From Plantactinospora endophytica (GTDB taxonomy: Bacteria > Actinomycetota > Actinomycetes > Mycobacteriales > Micromonosporaceae), in NCBI RefSeq assembly GCF_016862915.1, contig NZ_BONW01000038.1:32941-96940 (forward strand): a stretch of DNA of 64,000 bases, in the 5' to 3' direction. The notes beneath the pieces were generated by a model, which made no database searches, was not told the origin of the DNA, and was given only the letters and a program-made list of their open reading frames with translations. Positions 9,293-17,838 of the stretch are shown piece after piece (positions within the stretch are counted from its first letter, which is position 1; each line of letters starts with the position of its first letter). The position numbers and the translations under genes are program-made.

Positions 9293-9946
9293 TCAGTTCG
9301 GGTCGATGCCGGCCCGGACCGCCAGTACGGCCAGCCGGACCCGGTTCGAGGCGCCGGTCTTGGCCAGCAGGCTGGTGACGTACGTCTTGACCGTGGTCAC
9401 CCCGAGACCCAGCCGCTGCGCGATCTCGCCGTTGGACAGCCCCGCGCTGACCAGCGCGAGGACCTCCCGTTCGCGACCGGTGAAGTCGAACCGGGCCATC
9501 GGGTCCGGCGCACGGTCCCCGACGTACGTGTCGACGGCGGACGCCACCAGCCGGTCCAGAACCCTGGTACTGAACGGACTCTCGCCGTTGGCTGCCCTGC
9601 GGACCCCTTCGAGGAGTTCCGCCGGGGCGGCGTCCTTGACGAGGAACCCGCACGCGCCCGCCCGCAGCGCGGCGTACAGGTGGTCGTCGTCGTCGAACGT
9701 GGTCAGCACCACCACCCGGACGCTCGGCCGGGCCGCCAGGATCCGTTCGGTGGCCACGCTGCCGTTCATCCCCGGCATGTGGAGATCCATCAGTACGACG
9801 TCGGGCAGCACCTGTTCGGCGTACCGGACCGCCGCACCACCGTTCTCCGCCTCGCCGACCACCTCGACGTCCGGTGCCGCCTCGCAGAGCATCCGCAGCC
9901 CGGCCCGGACCAGGTGTTGGTCGTCGACGAGCAGCAGCCGGATCAC
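9293..9946 (-). CDS. NarL/LuxR-type response regulator
   Basis: A 217-aa response regulator. Residues 1-120 are the receiver domain with acidic pocket VDD, phospho-acceptor Asp54 (VLMDLHMPG) and the conserved Lys in FLVKDAAP. Residues about 150-215 are a LuxR helix-turn-helix (LSNGEIAQRLGLGVTTVKTY). The GTG start at 9946 overlaps the stop of the sensor kinase gene (GTGA), which decides this start over upstream alternatives and shows translational coupling. Together they form a two-component system; the signal and regulon are unknown. Confidence 0.95.
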   Translation of the reverse strand: MIRLLLVDDQHLVRAGLRMLCEAAPDVEVVGEAENGGAAVRYAEQVLPDVVLMDLHMPGMNGSVATERILAARPSVRVVVLTTFDDDDHLYAALRAGACGFLVKDAAPAELLEGVRRAANGESPFSTRVLDRLVASAVDTYVGDRAPDPMARFDFTGREREVLALVSAGLSNGEIAQRLGLGVTTVKTYVTSLLAKTGASNRVRLAVLAVRAGIDPN

Positions 9947-11244
9947 GAGACCGCCCGGCTCGACCGGACCGACGCGGGCAGCAACGCGCTGAGCCGCCAA
10001 CCCCGGTCGACCGGACCGGCGTCGAGTCGCCCGCCGAGGATCTCCATCCGCTCACGCAGTCCGGCCAGTCCCAGACCGAGGCCGTACGAGGCCGCCTCCG
10101 TCAGCTCCTCGCCGCCGTCGTCACAGACCACGACCCGGACGTCGCCGTCGAGGGCCGTCCGTACCGTCACCGAGGCCCGGGCTCCGGCACCGGCGTGCTT
10201 GGCGACGTTGGTCAGACCCTCCTGTACGAGCCGGAGCACGGCCAGGCCGCGTACCGCGTCCACGCCGGTGATCCGGGAATCGACGTACGCGTCGACCCGC
10301 AGTCCGACCTTCCGGCTTCGCCGCACCACCTCGGCCAGGGCGTCCGGCAGCTCCGACGGGTCCAACAGCGGCTGGTCGAGGCCCGTCCCGGTCGACGGCT
10401 GGCGCAGCAGTCCCACCAGCCGTCGCAGGTCGGCCAGCGCGCTCGTACCGCTGGCGTGTACGTCGTCGAGCACCTCCCGCACCTTCGGGTCGGTCTCCGG
10501 CAGCACGTGCCGGGCCACACCGATCCGCAGCACCATCGAGGCTATGTGATGGGCGACCATGTCGTGCAGGTCCCGGGCGATCGCGGTGCGTTCGGTGACC
10601 CGGGCGAGCGCCAACTCGGAGAGTCGACGCTGGTGCTCCTCGGCAAGCCACCGCTCGGCCTGCCGGGCCTTCTGCCGGACCGACCGGAGGTACGCGCCGA
10701 GCAGCAACGGCAGGCCGATCAGTACGGTCACCCGGTACAGCATCGGGGCCAGGTCGGCTGGCATGTCGCCGACGACCCGGGTCGCGTAGACCCCGGCCAA
10801 CACGCTCCAGCCGACGAGCAACTGCCACCCCGTGCGGTACATCGCCAGTTCGAAGACCGCCAGACTCGCACCGACCTTGATCGGGACCAGCAGGCTCGCG
10901 CCGAGCGGTTCGGCCGTACCGAGCAGTGTCGACTGGAGCAGCACCACCGCCAGCGGCCACCGGCTACCGCCGGCGCTGACCAGTACCGCCGTCAGCGCCA
11001 GGACCCAGTCGACCGGCCGTACGGGTGACGCCGGGTCTCGCAACTGCACCAGATAGCCCACGGCGCAGGCGAGCAGGATCAACAACCGCAGCGGCAGCAT
11101 CCGCCGGTCGAACAACCGGTCGACCCAGGACGTGAACACCCCGGGTGCCGGCCCGGAACCATCGGCCGGCCGGCGTGCCCGGTCGACGCCCGGGACCGCC
11201 GAACTGCATCGCGAACCAACCTCCGCGATTCCGTTGGGTGACAT
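9943..11244 (-). CDS. Sensor histidine kinase (HisKA_3 / NarX type)
   Basis: A 433-aa membrane kinase. Residues about 50-195 contain several hydrophobic segments (LPLRLLILLACAVGYLVQL, VDWVLALTAVLVSAGG, VTVLIGLPLLLGAYL), a membrane sensor without a large external domain. A helical linker leads to the HisKA_3 dimerisation domain with phospho-acceptor His227 in ARDLHDMVAHH. The C-terminal HATPase_c domain has an N-box-like VQEGLTNVAKHA and a G-box GLGLGLAGLRERM. It lies 30 bp after the YbaB-like gene and overlaps its response regulator, so it may be the distal part of the type VII-like operon. The ATG at 11244 has a weak ribosome binding site; a later start is possible. Confidence 0.93.
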   Translation of the reverse strand: MSPNGIAEVGSRCSSAVPGVDRARRPADGSGPAPGVFTSWVDRLFDRRMLPLRLLILLACAVGYLVQLRDPASPVRPVDWVLALTAVLVSAGGSRWPLAVVLLQSTLLGTAEPLGASLLVPIKVGASLAVFELAMYRTGWQLLVGWSVLAGVYATRVVGDMPADLAPMLYRVTVLIGLPLLLGAYLRSVRQKARQAERWLAEEHQRRLSELALARVTERTAIARDLHDMVAHHIASMVLRIGVARHVLPETDPKVREVLDDVHASGTSALADLRRLVGLLRQPSTGTGLDQPLLDPSELPDALAEVVRRSRKVGLRVDAYVDSRITGVDAVRGLAVLRLVQEGLTNVAKHAGAGARASVTVRTALDGDVRVVVCDDGGEELTEAASYGLGLGLAGLRERMEILGGRLDAGPVDRGWRLSALLPASVRSSRAVS

Positions 11245-11274
11245 TGCCGGTACGCCAAACGTCGCTGCGGTTCG

Positions 11275-11778
11275 TCAACCGTAGACGCGGTGCTTCAGCA
11301 CCCGGATCTTCGCGAACTGGTCGCGGATCAACTCGCCGGCCGCCTCGCTCACCCGGGCCGCGAACTCCTCCTCGGTCAGGCTGCGGACGGTGCCGTCCGC
11401 GACCCGTACCGTCCAGATCCGCATCCCTCGCACCGCGAGGTGGATCCGGCCGTCCGAGGAACGCCCCTGCGCGACAAGCTCATCCCGCGCCGAACAGAAA
11501 TCCTGGTCACGAAGACTCACCGCCGGCGGCTCTCCGGTGATCGTCGCACCGAACGCCTCGCTCGCCGCCGCGTAGTACTCCCTCGTCCGACCCGCCCAGA
11601 GCAGCTTGCCGAGACCCTCGAGTTGCCGCTCGAGTTCCCGCTCGTCGCAGTAGCGGTAGCTCTCCGGGGTGAACGACAGGCGTACGTCCGCACGGCCACG
11701 CAGTTCGGCGACGATCCGACCGCCCGGCGCGGATACCCGGACCCGCATGTCGTCCAGTCGCTCGGCGAGTACTCCCAC
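11275..11778 (-). CDS. YbaB/EbfC-like protein of a type VII secretion-like locus
   Basis: A 167-aa protein, unnamed. The first about 100 residues (start GVLAERLDDMRVRVSAPGG, then RELERQLEGLGKLLWAGR) resemble the actinobacterial YbaB/EbfC-like proteins commonly encoded beside WXG100/ESX genes. The GTG start at 11778 follows GGGAGGGA. It is 18 bp downstream of the 313-aa gene and 30 bp upstream of the kinase, so these probably form one transcript. Its role is not known; nucleoid or chaperone-like functions have been suggested for relatives. Confidence 0.65.
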   Translation of the reverse strand: MGVLAERLDDMRVRVSAPGGRIVAELRGRADVRLSFTPESYRYCDERELERQLEGLGKLLWAGRTREYYAAASEAFGATITGEPPAVSLRDQDFCSARDELVAQGRSSDGRIHLAVRGMRIWTVRVADGTVRSLTEEEFAARVSEAAGELIRDQFAKIRVLKHRVYG

Positions 11779-11796
11779 GGTCTGGTCCCTCCCGGA

Positions 11797-12738
11797 TCAG
11801 CTCGAGTAACCCATGTAGTCCGGGCCGGTGATATCGCCGCCGTCGGCACCGGCCAGAGCCGGACGGGGCGACACGTACGACCCACGGTTCCCGCTGACCA
11901 GGCCGAGGTTGCCGCTCATCGCGTTGGCGACCTCGCTTTCCTGGACATGGATTTCCTGGATCAGCATGGAAATGGCCTCGCGCATCTGTGAGATGACACT
12001 GCTCGGGCTCCCGGCACTGAACTGGATCGACGGTGCGGTGTCGCGCGGCACCGCACCCACGATGGACACGGCTGATCCGACGGCGGTGAGCGCCGTGCCG
12101 GCGACGACACTGACGGCACCGACGGGTGCCGCCGTGGTCGCGACGATGGCGGCCACCACCGTGAACGTCATGGTCCAACCGCTCGGGCCGCACCCGTCGG
12201 AGTCGAGCGCCGCCAGGGCATCGTGCGCAATCTTGTCGATGTCGTTCCGCGCGGCGGCCCAGATGGCCTGCTCCGCCTCCAGCGCCACCTTGAGCACGGA
12301 GGTGAGCAGGAACTGGTTCTGCACGATCGCGGAAAACGGGTCGACGAAGTTCGTCTTGAACTCCATCGCGGCAGCGCCCGTCCAGTCCTCGATATAGCTT
12401 GTCACACCCGGCAATCCGGCAAGCGCCACATTGGCGGGATAGATCGCACCGTCGAGCGGGCTCTCGTGACCCTCACCCGAGGAGAGCTTGTGCAGGGCTG
12501 CCGCCAACTGGGCGATCATCCCGTCGAACGACGAGGGGTCCGGCATCTCCGTGAAGGGCTCAAAGAGATCGGGCACGTCGGCGTACGCCTGTTCGATCTG
12601 TCGGCGCCGTTCGGCCAGGAGACTGCCGACGTTGGGCGTACCGTCATTTCGGATCTCCTGCTCCAGCGTCTCCACCTCCTCGTCGATCGCTTTCTGCCTG
12701 ATCTCCTCAGCATGCTGCATAAGCTGCTCGAAACTCAT
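11797..12738 (-). CDS. Unknown helical protein with a central hydrophobic segment, type VII secretion-associated
   Basis: A 313-aa protein I do not recognise. Residues 1-60 are strongly charged and helical (MSFEQLMQHAEEIRQKA onward), the middle is WXG-like helical hairpin material (EDWTGAAAMEFKTNF, a W-T-G turn near residue 130), and residues about 200-240 are hydrophobic (FTVVAAIVATTAAPVG, then VVAGTALTAVGSAVSIVG), possibly one or two membrane-inserting helices. The C-terminus is glycine-rich and ends GYSS. The ATG at 12738 is chosen over upstream GTG codons because GGAGAG lies 7 bases ahead. Flanked by an EspC-like gene and a YbaB-like gene, it is most plausibly a secreted or surface partner. 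Confidence 0.6.
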   Translation of the reverse strand: MSFEQLMQHAEEIRQKAIDEEVETLEQEIRNDGTPNVGSLLAERRRQIEQAYADVPDLFEPFTEMPDPSSFDGMIAQLAAALHKLSSGEGHESPLDGAIYPANVALAGLPGVTSYIEDWTGAAAMEFKTNFVDPFSAIVQNQFLLTSVLKVALEAEQAIWAAARNDIDKIAHDALAALDSDGCGPSGWTMTFTVVAAIVATTAAPVGAVSVVAGTALTAVGSAVSIVGAVPRDTAPSIQFSAGSPSSVISQMREAISMLIQEIHVQESEVANAMSGNLGLVSGNRGSYVSPRPALAGADGGDITGPDYMGYSS

Positions 12739-12804
12739 TCGTCGACTCTCCGTCACCAGCAACTCAGAGGGGCCGGACCGGCTTGTCCGCGAGCACGTCA
12801 CGCA

Positions 12805-13155
12805 TCAGCCGTTGGCCTGGCGCAGCCGGTCGAATTCCGCGCCCGCGGCGCTGTCCGTCCTGGCGTACTCCGAGGCGGCCAGACGGAGCGCCTCGCCGAC
12901 CAGTTCCAGGTTGACCGCCGTATCGCTCAGGATCGACTCCAGTTCGTCACGGAAGCTCCTCCACGGCCCGTGCGTGGGCCCGTACGGCCCGCCGAGCTGC
13001 GTTGGTCGCATGAAGGCGTTGGCCAGGCCGGAGTTCGTGTCGCCCACCAATCGAGCGGCAGCATCGTACTCCTCCGCCACGGCTGGCAGGTTGTCGCTGC
13101 CGGCCCTCCACAACCCGTACAGATCGGCCCCGAGGTCTGTCCCGGTGCTCGGCAT
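12805..13155 (-). CDS. EspC/WXG100-like type VII secretion protein
   Basis: A 116-aa, mostly helical protein. The C-terminal 45 residues (LVGEALRLAASEYARTDSAAGAEF) match the EspC-type pattern of ESX substrates, with a YxxxD-like element (YARTD). The ATG at 13155 has GGGAGGGG five bases upstream. First gene of the apparent EspC-like / 313-aa / YbaB-like / kinase / regulator run. No EccC ATPase, mycosin or EccD pore gene is in the window, so secretion would use machinery encoded elsewhere. The 298 bp upstream (13156-13453) contains no gene and probably holds the promoter. Confidence 0.7.
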   Translation of the reverse strand: MPSTGTDLGADLYGLWRAGSDNLPAVAEEYDAAARLVGDTNSGLANAFMRPTQLGGPYGPTHGPWRSFRDELESILSDTAVNLELVGEALRLAASEYARTDSAAGAEFDRLRQANG

Positions 13156-13453
13156 CTCACCCCTCCCGCTGGTCGTCCGGTGCCCGCCCGGACCGGACGA
13201 GCCCGCCCGTCCACCGCGACGGCCGGCCGGAACCGGAGCCCGCACGCCACGGTCTGGTACCCGAATCCCGGGTCACCGGCTCCGGTCAGAACCATCGCAG
13301 GAGGTGGTAAAGATTTTGTTGGTATCCAGCTCAGGCCACCGGCCGACTCGACGGGGCGCAACCCGACGAGGCTCACCTTGCCCGGGTAGCCGCTGCCCGG
13401 CCGGCCGCTACCTGCACAAACTGCCCGGTCACCGGGTGACCCTACTCAGCCGA

Positions 13454-14830
13454 TCACCCTGATCGGGGGTGTACCCGGCAGTTGATGTGGAGGTATCGGG
13501 CATTGTCGTCGGTGAGGTCGTAGATCGCGACCGTCTGCGTGTCCTCCAACGGATCCGTCGGTGGCATCAGGAATTGTGTCTCGTTCACCGGGAGTAGCTC
13601 GTATCGGGTGCGCTCTGGTTTCTGGAGGAACTCCGCCTGGGTCGTATCGAGGACCAGGGTCAGGTACAGCTTCCCACCGTCGGCGGAGACCTCGTACCGG
13701 GTGCCGGGGCGCTCGTAGACGCCTTCGTACCTCGACAGGTCGAGGTTCAGCGTCGGGTCCGGTGCCGGCAGTTCCGGGATGGTGACCGTGCCGAGGTCGG
13801 TCAGGATCTCGTTGAACACCCTCCGGTAGAAGCTTTCCCGTGGTCCACCGTTGGTGAGCATCGCGATGGCCGTGTTCGAGTCGGGCAGGATCCGTAGCCG
13901 GGCGTTCTGGCCGATCGTGCTGCCGTCGGTGGCGTAGACGGTTTCGCCGCGCCAATCACACACGATGAGACCGAGTGCCCATTCCGGCCCGAACATGTGG
14001 GAATCGGGTACGGACACGCGCGAGCGCATCATCTCCCGGATGCTTCCGGCCGAGACGATGAACTTTCCGTTCGGTGCCGTGCCTCCGTGCAGCAGCACGT
14101 GCGCCAGCGTGAGCACTTCCCGGATCGTCGAGGTGATGTTGCCGCCGGGGCCGAACGAGCGCGGCAGGTGGTCCACCGGTGTGACGACCGGACCCTCGGC
14201 CAGGGAGCGGATCAGGTGCCCGGTCGCGGCCCGGGTTTCGTCCACCTGCTCGCGCCGGCTGCTCGTGTCGGTCAGGGCCATGGGCTCGAAGAGACGATCT
14301 CGCATGACGTCGTCCCAGGGTTTGCCGTCGAGGACCTCCAGGATCCGCGCGAGAATCGCGTACCCCAGTGCCGCGCTGTAGCCGTGGGTGCTGGCCAGCG
14401 GGAAGACCTGGGGCGCGTCGACGATACTGTCGATCATGCGCTCGTAGACGTCGTCGTCTTCGCCTGGATCGCCGAAGGCTTCCTCGATGCCACTGGTGTG
14501 GTACAGCAGGTGACGCGGGGTGACCTTGGCGCTTGTCTCGGGATCCGCGACGGTGAAACCGGGCAGGTAGCTCCGCACCGGCTCGTCCAGGTCGACCTTT
14601 CCCTCGTCGACGAGTTGCATGAAGGCCAGTGCGGTCCATGTTTTGGTCATGGAGCCGCACTGGTAGACGGTGTGGACCGTCGCGGGTTCCCGCGTTTCCA
14701 CGTTCTTGACACCGACCGCGAGTTCGGTGAGCTCGCCGGCCTGGAGCACGCCGATCGCGGCGCTCGGGATGCCGTACTCCGCCAGGAGTACGGCGACCCG
14801 AGCCTGAATTCGTCGCACGTCGATCGTCAT
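13454..14830 (-). CDS. Serine hydrolase of the class C beta-lactamase / penicillin-binding protein family
   Basis: A 458-aa beta-lactamase-related hydrolase. The SxxK nucleophile motif is Ser60-Met-Thr-Lys63 (QCGSMTKTW); the second catalytic element is YSAALGY, with Ala where YxN has Asn. A C-terminal lipocalin-like beta domain (about 350-455, EGVYERPGTRYEVSADGG) is typical of the stand-alone esterase/peptidase members. No signal peptide is evident, so it is probably a cytoplasmic esterase or D-aminopeptidase-like enzyme. The ATG at 14830 overlaps the stop of the small upstream gene (ATGA), coupling the two. Substrate unknown. Confidence 0.9.
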   Translation of the reverse strand: MTIDVRRIQARVAVLLAEYGIPSAAIGVLQAGELTELAVGVKNVETREPATVHTVYQCGSMTKTWTALAFMQLVDEGKVDLDEPVRSYLPGFTVADPETSAKVTPRHLLYHTSGIEEAFGDPGEDDDVYERMIDSIVDAPQVFPLASTHGYSAALGYAILARILEVLDGKPWDDVMRDRLFEPMALTDTSSRREQVDETRAATGHLIRSLAEGPVVTPVDHLPRSFGPGGNITSTIREVLTLAHVLLHGGTAPNGKFIVSAGSIREMMRSRVSVPDSHMFGPEWALGLIVCDWRGETVYATDGSTIGQNARLRILPDSNTAIAMLTNGGPRESFYRRVFNEILTDLGTVTIPELPAPDPTLNLDLSRYEGVYERPGTRYEVSADGGKLYLTLVLDTTQAEFLQKPERTRYELLPVNETQFLMPPTDPLEDTQTVAIYDLTDDNARYLHINCRVHPRSG

Positions 14831-15084
14831 CTCGGGAGACCGACCGCGTTCGCGGCGTCCGCTTCGAAGTACTCCGTCGTGGCGTAGGCACCCGCGTGTG
14901 TTTCGAAGAAGTCCCGCACGCCGTCGACGGAGTCGTGAACGATGATGTTGACCGCCTTGGCCCCGTCCTGGCTCGCGACCGCCACCTTCCACCTGGCGCC
15001 CTTGGGGAGCATGGCGTGTGCCCTCTTCAGGCCACTCCAGAACTTGCTGTTGTCCGAGACGGTCGATACGGCCATCACGTGCAT
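14827..15084 (-). CDS. Small conserved hypothetical protein coupled to the serine hydrolase
   Basis: An 85-aa protein with no domain I can name. It reads like a compact alpha/beta protein (MHVMAVSTVSDNSKFW, then GARWKVAVASQDGAKAVNII, then VRDFFETHAG). The ATG at 15084 has GGGGAGG 8 bases upstream. Its stop overlaps the hydrolase start by four bases, and it diverges from the GbsR-like regulator across a region with repeated TTGCAAC elements, which suggests that regulator controls the pair. Confidence 0.75.
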   Translation of the reverse strand: MHVMAVSTVSDNSKFWSGLKRAHAMLPKGARWKVAVASQDGAKAVNIIVHDSVDGVRDFFETHAGAYATTEYFEADAANAVGLPR

Positions 15085-15120
15085 ATCGTTGTCCTCCCCT
15101 TCAGCATGAAGAAAAGCTAC

Positions 15121-15231
15121 GTTGCGTTTCAAGTCTCGTCAAACCAATGAGGCCGGAAAACTCGAGCTGGCGGGGAATCGTTGCAACAGAAGTGCAGATG
15201 AATGCAACTACCTCAACCGAGCCGTTGCAAT
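15121..15231. promoter_or_regulatory. Candidate operator with repeated GTTGCAAC-type elements
   Basis: In the divergent region, GTTGCAAC (15180-15187, a perfect palindrome), AATGCAAC (15201-15208) and GTTGCAAT (15224-15231) are spaced 21 and 23 bp centre to centre, about two helical turns each. A weaker GTTGCGTT lies at 15121-15128. The array is directly upstream of the regulator gene and of the divergent small protein/hydrolase pair, fitting autoregulation. Inference from pattern only. Confidence 0.5.
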
Positions 15232-15264
15232 GTACTGTTGATGAACGCAAGAGAGGAGGCGCCG

Positions 15265-16323
15265 GTGCCAGGAGGCAGGCTGACCCACGAGGACCGCAGC
15301 CGGATCGCGACCTGGCTGGCCGACGGGCTCGGGTACGCCGAGATCGGCCGCCGGCTCGGCCGGCCGACGTCCACGATCAGCCGCGAGGTCGCACGCAACG
15401 GCGCATCCGGCGCCTACCTGGCCGACCACGCCCAGCAGTCCGCCGGCCACCGCGCTCGCCGACGCCGGCCCCGGCCGTCCGAGACGACGAGCGACGAGCA
15501 GTCGACCGAGATGGTGCGCGACTTCGTGGACGAGTTCGCGACCCTGCTGGCCGCGACCGGACTGCCCAGGATGACCGCTCGGGTGTTCGTCTGCCTGCTC
15601 ACCGCGGACGCCAGCGGCCTGACGGCAGCCGAACTGGTGCGTCGGTTGCAGGTCAGTCCCGCGTCGGTGTCCAAGTCCATCGGCTACCTGGAGGCCATGG
15701 AACTGGTGCTGCGCCGACCGGACCCCGGTGGGCGCCGGCAGCGGTACGTCATCGACGACGACGTCTGGCTCCGGGCATGGCAGGCCGACACCGGCGCGCA
15801 CAGTGAGATCGCTGGGGCAGCGCAGCGAGGCATCACGATCTTCGGCGCCGACACGACCGCCGGAGCCCGCCTGTGCAGGATGGGCCAGTTCTTCGCCAGG
15901 CTCAGCGAGCAGATGAGCGGCAGCACCCTCGCCGAGCCCGTCTTGTACGACGCGCTGACCGTGCTCGCCGCACTCGTGCACGCCGGTCGACCGCTCACCC
16001 TCGACACACTGGCCACCGCGCTCGACTGGCCCCGGAGCCGCCTAACCTCCGCCCTGGACGCGATCCAGCTACAACCCGCCATCGCCGATCCGCTCGCCCT
16101 GCGAACCATCGGACCCGACACCTACACCATCACCATCAGACCGGACCGCCTCAGCCCCGCACAGAGCCGAGCCGTCGACGACGAGAGCCGCGACCCACCC
16201 CTGGCGGAACGGCGGCACGGAAGGCGTCGACACCAAGAGCAGACTGATCAAGCGTCAGCGGTACGGACGCGCGACGCGACCCAGTGCTCGACCAGCGCTA
16301 CTGCCGGTCGCGTAGGCCGGTGA
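15265..16323 (+). CDS. GbsR/MarR-type transcriptional regulator with an added N-terminal helix-turn-helix
   Basis: A 352-aa regulator. Residues about 5-45 are an IS30/Tra8-type helix-turn-helix (LTHEDRSRIATWLADG, then RRLGRPTSTISREVARNG). Residues about 75-190 form a MarR/GbsR winged helix (MTARVFVCLLTADASGLTAAEL, then SPASVSKSIGYLE), followed by a helical C-terminal region. The GTG at 15265 has GAGGAGG upstream; an ATG at 15241 in the same frame is the alternative. The last about 45 residues are Arg/Gln-rich and look unconserved. Its 3' end overlaps the convergent DUF1232 gene by 26 bp. Likely repressor of the divergent small protein/hydrolase operon. Confidence 0.82.
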   Translation: MPGGRLTHEDRSRIATWLADGLGYAEIGRRLGRPTSTISREVARNGASGAYLADHAQQSAGHRARRRRPRPSETTSDEQSTEMVRDFVDEFATLLAATGLPRMTARVFVCLLTADASGLTAAELVRRLQVSPASVSKSIGYLEAMELVLRRPDPGGRRQRYVIDDDVWLRAWQADTGAHSEIAGAAQRGITIFGADTTAGARLCRMGQFFARLSEQMSGSTLAEPVLYDALTVLAALVHAGRPLTLDTLATALDWPRSRLTSALDAIQLQPAIADPLALRTIGPDTYTITIRPDRLSPAQSRAVDDESRDPPLAERRHGRRRHQEQTDQASAVRTRDATQCSTSATAGRVGR

Positions 16324-16711
16324 GGCGGCATACGGCGGCGAAGCCGTCATCGGTGCCGGGCCAGTGGGCGCGAACGGCGTCGAGGCCGGCGCGGCGGACC
16401 GTGGAGCGCAGTACGGCGGTGACGATGATGGCGTCGTCGGCGTAGCCCAGGACGGGGATGAAGTCGGGGATCAGGTCGATCGGGATGGCCAGGTAGCACA
16501 GGAGCAGGCCGAGCCTGACCCGTACGCCGGGCGGCATGGTCGGGTCGGCAGCCATCCGGCGTAACAGTCGGAGCAGGTCGGGGAGCAGACGCAACGCTTC
16601 ACGTAGCTGGACCCGGTCGGGCTTGGTGACGAGCAGCGTGCCGACGAGCGCGAGCCAGACGACGGTCAGGGCGATCGCGAGACCGATCAGGGATTGCAGC
16701 CACCACGGCAT
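16298..16711 (-). CDS. DUF1232 (YkvA-like) membrane protein
   Basis: A 137-aa protein with one N-terminal membrane helix (IGLAIALTVVWLALVGTLLV) and the DUF1232 core near residues 65-105, including YLAIPIDLIPDFIPVLGYAD. The biochemical role of the family is unknown. ATG at 16711. It is convergent with the GbsR-like gene and separated by about 120 bp from the end of meaB; probably housekeeping rather than part of the polyketide cluster. Confidence 0.88.
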   Translation of the reverse strand: MPWWLQSLIGLAIALTVVWLALVGTLLVTKPDRVQLREALRLLPDLLRLLRRMAADPTMPPGVRVRLGLLLCYLAIPIDLIPDFIPVLGYADDAIIVTAVLRSTVRRAGLDAVRAHWPGTDDGFAAVCRLTGLRDRQ

Positions 16712-16830
16712 GCCGGCGTCTCCTTCGGGTGCTGTCGCACGGTCCGTACGGTGTGCTGTCGCAGTCGGCGCCGCTCTGGGCGGCCCGGGCGGTGGCTTCG
16801 AAGCCTAGGCCGGGCAACGGTACGTCGGCT

Positions 16831-17838
16831 TCACGTGCGCTCGGGCACGTCCCGGTCGTACGCGGCGAGCATCTGCTCCGCTGCCCCGGCCGGGGTGAGG
16901 GAGCCGTCCAGGACCCGCTGTTCGAGGTCGTCGGCGGTGGCGCGTACCCGCGGATGCGCGTGGAAGCGGCTCAGCACGGAGTCCCGAACCATCGACCACA
17001 TCCAGGCGACCTGCTGCCGCCGTCGGCGTTCGACCAGCTCGCCACTTGCCGCCAGGCGCTCGCGATGCGCGACCAGCCGGGACCAGACGTCCGCCACGCC
17101 GGTCCCCTCCTGCGCGCTACAGGTGACGACAGGCGCCACCACGGACGGCTGTTCGCCGCGGTGCAGCAGTCGGAGCGCATCGGTCAGCTCCCGCGCCGCG
17201 CGCCGCGCCTCGGCGGCGTGCGGGCCGTCGGCCTTGTTGATCGCGATCACGTCGGCGAGTTCGAGGATGCCCTTCTTGATGCCCTGTAGCCGGTCGCCGG
17301 TGCGGGCCAGGGCCAGCAGCAGGAACGAGTCCACCATCTCTGCGACCGTGGCCTCCGACTGGCCCACGCCGACCGTCTCCACCACGACGACGTCGTAGCG
17401 GGCGGCCTCCACCACCACTATCGCCTCCCGGGTGGCTTTCGTGACGCCGCCCAGGGTGCCGGCGGTGGGCGACGGCCGGACGTACGCGCCGGGCGCGGCG
17501 GCCAGCCGGGCCATCCGGGTCTTGTCGCCGAGGATGCTGCCCCGCCCCCGGGTCGAGGACGGGTCCACGGCGAGCACCGCGACCCGGTGGCCGGCGGCGA
17601 TCAGCTCGCAGCCCAGTGCGTCGATGAAGGTGGACTTGCCGGCGCCGGGAATCCCACTGACGCCGACCCGGTGTGCCCCGCCGGTGTGCGGGGTGAGCGT
17701 TGCCAGAAGCTGCTGCGCCGCGGCCCGATGGTCGCCTCGGGTGGACTCGACGAGCGTGATGGCGCGGCCCACCCATGCCGGAGTGCCGGCGAGCACCCCG
17801 GCCGCCATCGCCGCGACGTCGACGCCCGCCGGGGCCAC
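16831..17838 (-). CDS. meaB: Methylmalonyl-CoA mutase-associated GTPase MeaB
   Basis: A 335-aa G3E-family GTPase that protects and reloads adenosylcobalamin-dependent methylmalonyl-CoA mutase. Walker A is GIPGAGKSTF near residue 62; the switch/Walker B region reads VVVVETVGVGQSE; the base-recognition motif is NKADG. The C-terminal helical arm used for dimerisation is present. The GTG start overlaps the last base of the mutB stop (TAGTG), so it is translated as the last gene of mutA-mutB-meaB. It supports the extender-unit supply implied by the methylmalonyl-specific AT domains of the PKS. Confidence 0.95.
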   Translation of the reverse strand: MAPAGVDVAAMAAGVLAGTPAWVGRAITLVESTRGDHRAAAQQLLATLTPHTGGAHRVGVSGIPGAGKSTFIDALGCELIAAGHRVAVLAVDPSSTRGRGSILGDKTRMARLAAAPGAYVRPSPTAGTLGGVTKATREAIVVVEAARYDVVVVETVGVGQSEATVAEMVDSFLLLALARTGDRLQGIKKGILELADVIAINKADGPHAAEARRAARELTDALRLLHRGEQPSVVAPVVTCSAQEGTGVADVWSRLVAHRERLAASGELVERRRRQQVAWMWSMVRDSVLSRFHAHPRVRATADDLEQRVLDGSLTPAGAAEQMLAAYDRDVPERT

